Assembly: GCA_030062745.1 (NCBI GenBank)
Contig: CP099848.1
Span: 12,561,568-12,625,567, forward strand
Origin: Capitulum mitella
Taxonomy: Eukaryota > Arthropoda > Thecostraca > Pollicipedomorpha > Pollicipedidae
Length of the DNA: 64,000 bases
Direction of reading: 5' to 3'
Below are positions 57,141 through 64,000 of this stretch, piece by piece. The stretch's first letter is position 1. Each line of letters opens with the position of its first letter. A program made the position numbers and the translations under genes. The notes under the pieces are model-generated. The model searched no databases and had not been told where the DNA came from. It saw only the letters and a program-made list of their open reading frames with translations.

Positions 57141-57671
57141 CTTTTATTACGCATTAAGTCAGGATGCGAGACTGCGGTACCAAGAGTACTAGGAACACGG
57201 TGCACGTTACCTAGTCGGCAGCCAATGACAATGCGCTTTATGAAATCTCTGCTCTTCAAAGTGGATTCAAGACCCTTAAATATTCATCATTTTCAACAAA
57301 TTTAGTACAGATTTGCTGCTCCACAGCTGGAAAGTAGCACCAAAGTAATGCATTTCGGTCCCGTCATGAAGTTATATCTTTTTTAGCAAATAATGGCGAA
57401 AATGGACCGTTTTTCCGAGAAACTGATGTTTTCAATCGCTCTCCGCGACCCCTGAAATAATTGTATTTTGCTAAAATTGGCCTCGGTATTGCTGTATGGA
57501 ACTAAGTAATGAGAACGGAGTCTGAAGTAAACGATTTTCAAAGTTTGTTGAAAAGTGAGCAGCGCTACTGTGGGGGCACTAGTCCTAAAAGTGAAGACAC
57601 CGAATTCGTGAAAATTTCTTAATGCGAATGACAAGATATTCAAGATTACCAATAAGTTCTTTGGATTTCAG

Positions 57672-58989
57672 GGACTGTCTTATTGCTACTGCGGTCAACT
57701 CCATGACGTCATTCCTGTCTGGTTTAGTCATTTTCATCTACTTGGGCTTCATGAGCTTTCAGCGTGAAGTGCCCATTAACCCTATTCCCGGCAGGGGGGG
57801 AATCCGCCCCCCTCGGATTTTTGCTTGCCAATTCCAGGCTTTTTAACGCAGCTTCACGAAACTTAGTCACTTTTCCTAGCTATTCTTTCTACGTGCTGTG
57901 ACAAAATTTCAAAATTCTATTTTGCTCAGGGGCGGAGCCAGGCAACGTTTTTGGGAGGCACCTCATGTTCAGGGTACAAGGAAAATGTCTGCCAAAAACA
58001 GAGTTTTAAAGCTAGAGCTTAAAACTTTATATGGATGTATAGCTAAATAGTTCGGAAATGTGCATACGAAGTTTTGTTTATCTGAGGTCACTTTACATGG
58101 TCAGGTCAAGGTCAAAATTCAAAATTTGTTTTTTTGCAATAATTTCAGCGCCGTTTCTTCAAATGTCAAACCCGGAATATATATGACGTAGAAGGGTGCC
58201 TTCTACTTGTGTACCAAGTTTCAGCTTGATATCAGGTCGGGTCACGGAGTTATGACTTAAAATGTCAGTGCGCGTACCCTACATTGCAATAGCCATAAAA
58301 TGACATTTTTGAAATAGTGAATTCAAATGATTGAAAACGTTTACAGATAATATTGAATGCACACGAGATCATTCCAAGTGACCCTAAGGTCACTGGAGGT
58401 CATTTAAGGTCAAAGGTCACAAGTTGATCTGAGAAACGTGTGACCGTGACAGTTCCCCCTTTTTCATGTCCCTGGCACCGCCTATGCTAATATTATACAA
58501 ACATTGCAATGCAATTTGTACTTCTTTAGTATAGCATGACTAGCAGAAGCCAAAAAAGGGTGTTTGCCTCTTTTGTTCATTCAGTTGTTACAAAACTAAT
58601 CCTCCTATATTTGAAACCTGTGAACGCCCATGAATTTTCTTAAAATTTCAGATTTGCGGACCCATGGTAAAAGCCCTATCCATAATCTCTCGATTCATGC
58701 CAGTTTCATCGAAATCGGTCCATAAACAACGGAGTTATAACAAGTCCAAAAGTACCCCCCATTTTGACATTTTTGCCCCCCTGTATCCACAAATTTCAAA
58801 ATTTTGCAAATTTCTTTGTATAAAAATGTGGTTCACGTCACGGCAAATCGATTGCCGTTTGTTGCGATGAAATCGGACAAGTAGTTCTTGAGATCTCATG
58901 GGGGTGGGGGGCCGAATCCGCCCCCCTGCCGGGAATCGATCATACCGTCTAGCCCTCCAGGAATAGGGTTAAGGAAGTAGACATGGAAG
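57672..58989 (+). pseudogene. DAT-like exon 7' split by a transposon
   Basis: 57,672-57,779 encodes [17 protein letters not shown]...SFQREVPI. The TTAA element then interrupts, and the last 17 bases resume at 58,973 up to donor GAAG|GTAACT. Without the insert the exon is 125 bases, identical in length to exon 7. Confidence 0.9.
57776..58972 (-). mobile_element. TTAA-family element, copy 7, inserted in exon 7'
   Basis: TTAA (57,776-57,779), CCCTATTCCCGG...CAGGAATAGGG, TTAA (58,969-58,972). The 1,189-base core has no transposase. The uninterrupted sequence CCCATTAAGGAAG in exon 7 (about 32,987) is an exact empty site and proves a 4-base TTAA duplication. AGGTCA-A-AGGTCA is at 58,407-58,419. 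Confidence 0.92.
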
Positions 58990-60104
58990 GTAACTAAAGA
59001 AATAGTGCACGAGTTTCTTGTTTCCGCTGCGCGCGGGTCATCAGATGTTTACGATAGTGCTTTAAGCGGATTTCTTATCTGCAGCAAATTTTTAACTCAT
59101 TGTTAATGATATGGACCACGCGATTATCAGTTTCGGAGGCTGAAGTGGGGAAGTCAGCTTTAATGTGATGTCCTCTAACTTCGTTCACTAGATGACTGCA
59201 AAAGACCGTGTGTTCCATTGACAACAGTCCGAAATCGTAACTTTTATAATCACTTTTCACCAGATGTACTGTGTTCTCATCTGTATTCTCTCAGATTTAC
59301 ACTGGATTGTATCGTATATTGGCAAGCAATTTCGTTTTTGATTTTGTCTCTTTTTTGCGTTGTTAGCTCTTCCCGGATTTCTTTTACAGTGCAATGTGAT
59401 ATTATACATGTTTTAAAGGAGTTTAAAGTGTTCAGAATGTTTGTTTTATTTTTATTGTTTTTATATCACTTACGTGGCCGGTAATTGGAAAATACGCTGT
59501 AGGCGATGGAATAAGTAAATAGACACAGAAGAAAATAAACGTCCTGAACGTTCCCATCAACCGCCAGAACTCTCGCAACAGCTCTAGTATGTGAAAACGT
59601 TTTCTTCTGGGACAAGGACGTCAAATGCTTTCCAATTTCTTGGATGCCTTGCGAACACACGAAGCAGCGACGAGCTCATCAACCGCGCACTTTCTCAGGG
59701 GGCGAGTACCATAAATTCAGACGTAGGGCATTCTTGGTGAAATTGTCGGCTGGTTTTGAGCGACATCTTACCACATCACCATTAGTTCGAGCCTTGTTCT
59801 CCAGCTACTGACTGCTCCCTACGCTTGACACGGCTCCTGCCATCCGCAAATGATCCGCATTCTCGTGTATATGGAATACCACAGACCACACCACCGTTTA
59901 CCAGCCGTATGGTCTTCGACGCGCGTGTCACACGCCTCCAAGAAGCAACGTATATGGCACAGACTTCACAGCCCGCCTGAACCGAAAGTTCCGCCCAACT
60001 CTCATCAGAGGTGCGGAGCTTGGCTGTACGGTCGCCGCCCGGCCGGCCGAGAGTGCCGTGCCGTGCGGAGCGCCACTGACACCGGCCGCCCGCGGCGGCG
60101 GCAG

Positions 60105-60217
60105 GACCCGGTCTGGTGCTCCAGGTCTACCCGGAGGCGATCGCCACGCTGCCCTACCCGCAGCTCTGGGCGGTGCTCTTCTTCAGCATGCTCATCATGC
60201 TGGGCATCGACAGCGGC
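60105..60217 (+). pseudogene. DAT-like exon 8' (intact by itself)
   Basis: 113 bases like exon 8, with splice sites preserved. One visible change is VFQ to VLQ. Part of the broken copy, so counted as pseudogene despite the open frame. Confidence 0.8.
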
Positions 60218-60422
60218 GTGAGTGACATCACAACAGTGGGCGTGCGGCCGGCGCCGCCTGGAGGGCATGTCGCGGAGATCCGGTCCGGCTAATTAATTGG
60301 AGGTGGCGGTGCGTTCGGCTGCGGCTCATTGGCTTACGGCTGCTGGGAATTGGCACATGCGTAGTCCTTTGCTAAGTATAAATCCGTAAGGTTTTTGTTC
60401 GGTGCGTCGGTTTCGTCGGTGC

Positions 60423-61639
60423 TTTACCGTATTCCCGGCAGGGGGGGGGAGGCGGAATCCGCCCCCTCCGGTTTTTGCCTGCCAATTCCAGGTTTTTTAA
60501 CGCAGCTTCACAAAACTTTGCCACTTTTCCTAGTCTTTCCACGTGCCGTGACCAAAATTTCAAAATTCTATTTTGCTCAGGGGCGGAGCCAGGCAATGCT
60601 TTTGGGAGGCACCTCATGCCATTTTTGGCCATGTGGAGGGTAAACGGAAAATGTCTGCCAAAAACAGAGTTTTAAAGATAGAACTTAAACCTTTATATGG
60701 ATGTATAGCTAAATAGTTGGGCAATGTGCAGATGTAATTTTGTTTATCCGTGGTCACTTTACAAGGTCAGGCCAAGGTCAAAAATCAAAATTTGTTTTTT
60801 GCAATAACTTCGGCGCCGTTTTTTTCAAATGCCAAACCCGGAATATATATGACGTAGAACGGTGCCCTCTACTTGTGTATCAAGTTTCAGCTTGATATCA
60901 GGTCGGGTCACGTAGCTATGAGCTAAAATATCAGTGCGCGTACCCTATATCGCAATAGCCATAAAATGAAATTTTTGAAATAGAGTGAATTTAAATGATT
61001 GGAAATGTTTTCAGATAATATTAATCGCATACGACATCATTCCAAGTGACCCCAAGGTCACTGGAGGTCATTTAAGGTCAAAGGTCACAAGTTGATCTAA
61101 AGAACGTGTGACCATGACAGTTTCTTCTTTTTCATGTCCCTGGCACCGCCTATGCTAACATTATGCAAACATTGTAATGCGATTTGTACTTTTTTAGCAT
61201 AACATGACTAGCAGAAACCAAAAAAGTGTTTTTGCCTCTTTTGTTCATTTAGTTGTTAGAAAACTAATCATCCTGTTTTGAAAACCCTGTAAACGCCCCT
61301 TAATTTTTCCAAAATTTGAGATGGTCGTACTAATGGTAAAGGTCCTATCCATAATCTCTCGATTCATGCCAGTTTCATCGAAATCGGTCCAAAAACAACG
61401 GAGCTATAGGAAGTCCAAAAATACCCCTGATTTTGACAGTTTTGCCCCCTGTATCTACACATTTTAAAATGTTGAAAATTTATTTTTATAAAAATATAGT
61501 TCACGTCATGGCAAATCGATTGCCGTTTGTTGCGATGAAATCGGACGAGTAGTTCTCGAGATCTCAGGGGGGGACGAACTCGCCCCCCTCCCCTGCCGGG
61601 AATAGACTATACCGTCTAGCCCTCCTAGAATAGGGTTAA
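60423..61639 (-). mobile_element. TTAA-family element, copy 8, in intron 8'
   Basis: Left end TTTA+CCGTATTCCCGG (mutated), right end CTAGAATAGGG+TTAA. The first copy lacks it: ggtacttcaaatgctg at about 34,470 is the matching empty site. AGGTCA-A-AGGTCA is at 61,075-61,087. Confidence 0.85.
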
Positions 61640-62154
61640 ATGCTGTTTGCGCTTTGAGCTGAAGCTGAAAAAGTTTCACCGAAGGATCATGCTATTTTCG
61701 GTGGTCTTGGCAAATGTCTACAAAGCGCAGATTTGCATTGCCATATATCTCGCGAATGGTGCCAAGATGTTAGTCATTTTAACAACGTATGTAATGTATG
61801 TCCAACCGGCATGTAATTGAGCGTTTGACTTTTTTGGAAAAAGAAGACAGACCATCATTGGAATCCCGAACTCGGGACAGTCAGTCTCTGACTGTATCTC
61901 AGGCGTATTGGACAGATACAGGCATCCACTGTCGCAGCCGGTCACGTCGGTTGTCGCCTTGCAGCAGCTGCGCTCTTTACGCTCAACCACTGTATATGGT
62001 TTTCTTGTATGTTAAACTTTGAACAACATACCCTGGCCGACAGCTCCAAACGAACATCGATTTTGCTGATTGTTGTTAACCACAATGGAAAAGCTAGCCT
62101 ACGTCGTATGACACCAGGGAATAGCTACGCTAATGCACACGGATATGCATAAGC

Positions 62155-62322
62155 ACCGCCGCAACCAAAGGAGGGCGGTGGCCAGGGGGCATGTCCCTTC
62201 CTTAAGCCCGCATTTTTGTGAAAATCATTGCACATCGTCTTCCCAATAGGCGGTTTTCGTATCATACCAGTTCACATTGAGCTCCGCTCCTCCCCCCTCA
62301 GAAAATCCCAGCTACGCCCCTG
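62155..62322. mobile_element. Duplicated hAT-like MITE
   Basis: Counterpart of 35,011-35,183. The left flank TGCATAAGC is kept, and the right flank has mutated to TGCATATGT. Confidence 0.55.
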
Positions 62323-62419
62323 TGCATATGTAGGTCCAAAAGGACCGTTTCAGATTTAGCTTGCTGATACACAGACTTCTCTCTTCCATTCAGTTAACTG
62401 TTCCCGATTTGTCCGCCAG

Positions 62420-62560
62420 ATGGGAGGCCTGGGGTGCGTCATTACTGGACTTATGGACGAATTCGGCGGACGCTTCAAGAGCTGGCATCTGAACCGGCGC
62501 GTGGTGACACTCATCGTGGTCGGGTCGTCGTTCCTCGCAGCCCTCACCTCTCTGACGCCG
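62420..62560 (+). pseudogene. DAT-like exon 9' (intact by itself)
   Basis: 141 bases like exon 9, including the GC donor ACGCCG|GCAAGT. The conserved Glu in MGGLECV has become Gly (MGGLGCV), and one Ala in DEFGARF has become Gly. Confidence 0.8.
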
Positions 62561-63363
62561 GCAAGTACAACTGGAACCACAGTTTTCTTTTCTTTGTGTT
62601 TTGGGAGCGGCTGCATAAAAGAGAGACTTGAGAAACGATTGGACCGGTTAAAAGGATCCAGACGCATTACTACCATCCAGCTCTTCAAGCACTGAAGTTA
62701 AAAAAATAGAGTAGCTCATAAAAACATGTAGCTGGATATTTTTCGGCTTGTTTATGGGGGGATGTTTGATGGGTTTCCGGTGTATGTCTTTCCATGTTTA
62801 ACATACTACTGTGTTAAAACTCGGAATGAATGGTGCAGGTAGGCTTCCTCCCACTCGCAAGATGCATCCATCCATCGATGACGACTAAACTTCCCCGGGA
62901 ATCATGACCTTCTTTAGTAGCGTGACAATGCGAAGTGAGCAGTTTTGAATCCCTGTGTTTTAAGGACACTTCAGTGCTGCGCATTTGTTGCGAACCTGCC
63001 TATAAACCACCGAGCATACCGGGAGACGCGGCATCCTATTCAGCTTAATGGTCAGTGCAATTCAAGATATTCGAGATTCAAAATTCAAGATATGCTCTGT
63101 AGACAGTATGTTTATGAAACGTGTTCTTTGTTGCATTCCTTCTAAAATGTGCCATGGTCTACGGATGTGGCCACGGAGGACTGCGAAAAAATTTGAAACA
63201 ATGGGCGACAATGTTGCGCTTTGTGCATGACATGTCCTGAACGGAGACCACTCACATTCCCTCACCCTGAGTGTGAGGAAATGTGAGTAACCAGGCTGAC
63301 GAACCACGCTGCCCCCCGCCGCGTCGGCCGGCTAGTGACCGCCCCCCCCCTCCCCTGCCTCAG

Positions 63364-63564
63364 GGCGGGATCTACGTGTTCACCTGGCTGGACACGTACT
63401 CGGCCGGGCTGGCGCTGCTCTGCTCGGCTCTGTTCGAGGCGATCGCCGTCGGCTGGGTGTACGGCAGCCACATGCTGGCCGGCGATATCCAGCAGATGAC
63501 CGGCTCGGCGCCGGCGCTCTACTGGCGCTGCTGCTGGAAGTTCCTGTCTCCGTGCTTCCTGGGC
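63364..63564 (+). pseudogene. DAT-like exon 10' (intact by itself)
   Basis: 201 bases, same as exon 10 except for GSHVLA to GSHMLA and a few silent changes. Splice sites preserved. Confidence 0.8.
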
Positions 63565-63903
63565 GTGAGTGGTGACCGCGGCGCCCTCTCCAACCCTGCC
63601 GGCGGCTGTCTCGTGGATAGAGTTTGGGTTCCCGTCTCGTTTCTGTCTGCTCGGTATCTGTCTGTGTAGATAGTGTCTACATGTGTGAGCTTCTCTCCAG
63701 ACATGGAGACACGGACGGAGTCGGGGCGTATGTGGCGAAACGGACTGTTTTGCATTCTGTTCAAGTCAGGACCATCTAGACAGTTGTGAGCATTCACAGA
63801 GGCCAGCAGCGCAGTGACGCCACCAGCCGTGTCCGTCACTGGCGCCATGACGCGCCGGTCGTGACGCGTCCAGCGCCGCCGCTGACGCGCCGCTCTGCCG
63901 CAG

Positions 63904-64000
63904 TCGGTGCTCGTGCTGGGCGTGGTGTTCTCGGGCCCGCTCAGCTACGACGGCTTCCAGTACCCGGCCTGGGCGACGGCACTCGGTTGGACGTATGCCG
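63904..64000 (+). pseudogene. DAT-like exon 11', cut by the window edge
   Basis: Acceptor CTGCCGCAG, then [17 protein letters not shown] as in exon 11. The frame is open as far as the window goes. Confidence 0.75.

Larger units (their letters stand above)
53144..64000 (+). repeat. Segmental duplication of DAT-like exons 5-11 with their introns
   Basis: The block is collinear with 27,723 to about 36,850, in direct orientation, covering introns, microsatellite positions, the transposase remnant and exons. The left breakpoint lies within exon 5 (agccggacctcagcc is the first shared stretch). Differences include two TTAA-element insertions present only here (57,776 and 60,423), loss of the GATA repeat, a roughly 550-bp deletion in the transposase remnant (31,297-31,846 missing) and many substitutions in introns. 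The right end lies beyond the window. It could be a true duplication or an allele placed twice by the assembler. Confidence 0.9.

Overview
The window is nuclear DNA of an animal. Genes are split by introns with GT-AG and GC-AG borders and have AATAAA polyadenylation signals. Two promoters pair a TATA-like box with a TCAG-type initiator about 30 bases downstream, as in arthropods. Exons are very GC-rich and lie in AT-richer, transposon-filled DNA. A crustacean, possibly a barnacle, would fit, but nothing here proves the species.

Layout. (1) 1,752-5,312: an intronless gene for a secreted protein with six CUB modules, a His/Gly-rich stretch and a YGPP-repeat tail. (2) 5.9-13.9 kb: mostly transposon-derived DNA, with a possible coding first exon at 10,321. 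(3) 14,021-40,957: a dopamine/noradrenaline-type SLC6 transporter (DAT-like) in about 12 exons. Every junction agrees in phase, and three introns appear to use GC donors. (4) 43-45 kb: a CpG-rich patch with two CRE palindromes, a 21-bp minisatellite, transposon fragments and a tandem duplication. (5) 45,560-51,104: a two-exon nose-resistant-to-fluoxetine (NRF-6)-type membrane acyltransferase gene with a broken non-LTR retrotransposon in its intron. (6) 53,144-64,000: a second, partial, direct-orientation copy of the transporter gene. It starts abruptly inside exon 5 and runs through exon 11 at the window edge. It is broken by a 2-base deletion in exon 6' and by a transposon inserted in exon 7'.

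The main mobile component is a family of roughly 0.9-1.3 kb elements with CCCTATTCCCGG ends and TTAA target sites (piggyBac-like, non-autonomous), with eight copies or fragments. One has an exact empty site in the paralogous exon. Five copies carry a perfect AGGTCA-A-AGGTCA motif, which is the DR1 nuclear-receptor site. A second TTAA family, small hAT-like MITEs and a degraded RNase H-like transposase are also present.

The three gene types are unrelated in function: extracellular matrix or cuticle, monoamine re-uptake, and lipid or acyl transfer. No joint pathway is implied. Splice models come from phase and family alignment only, with no transcript evidence.
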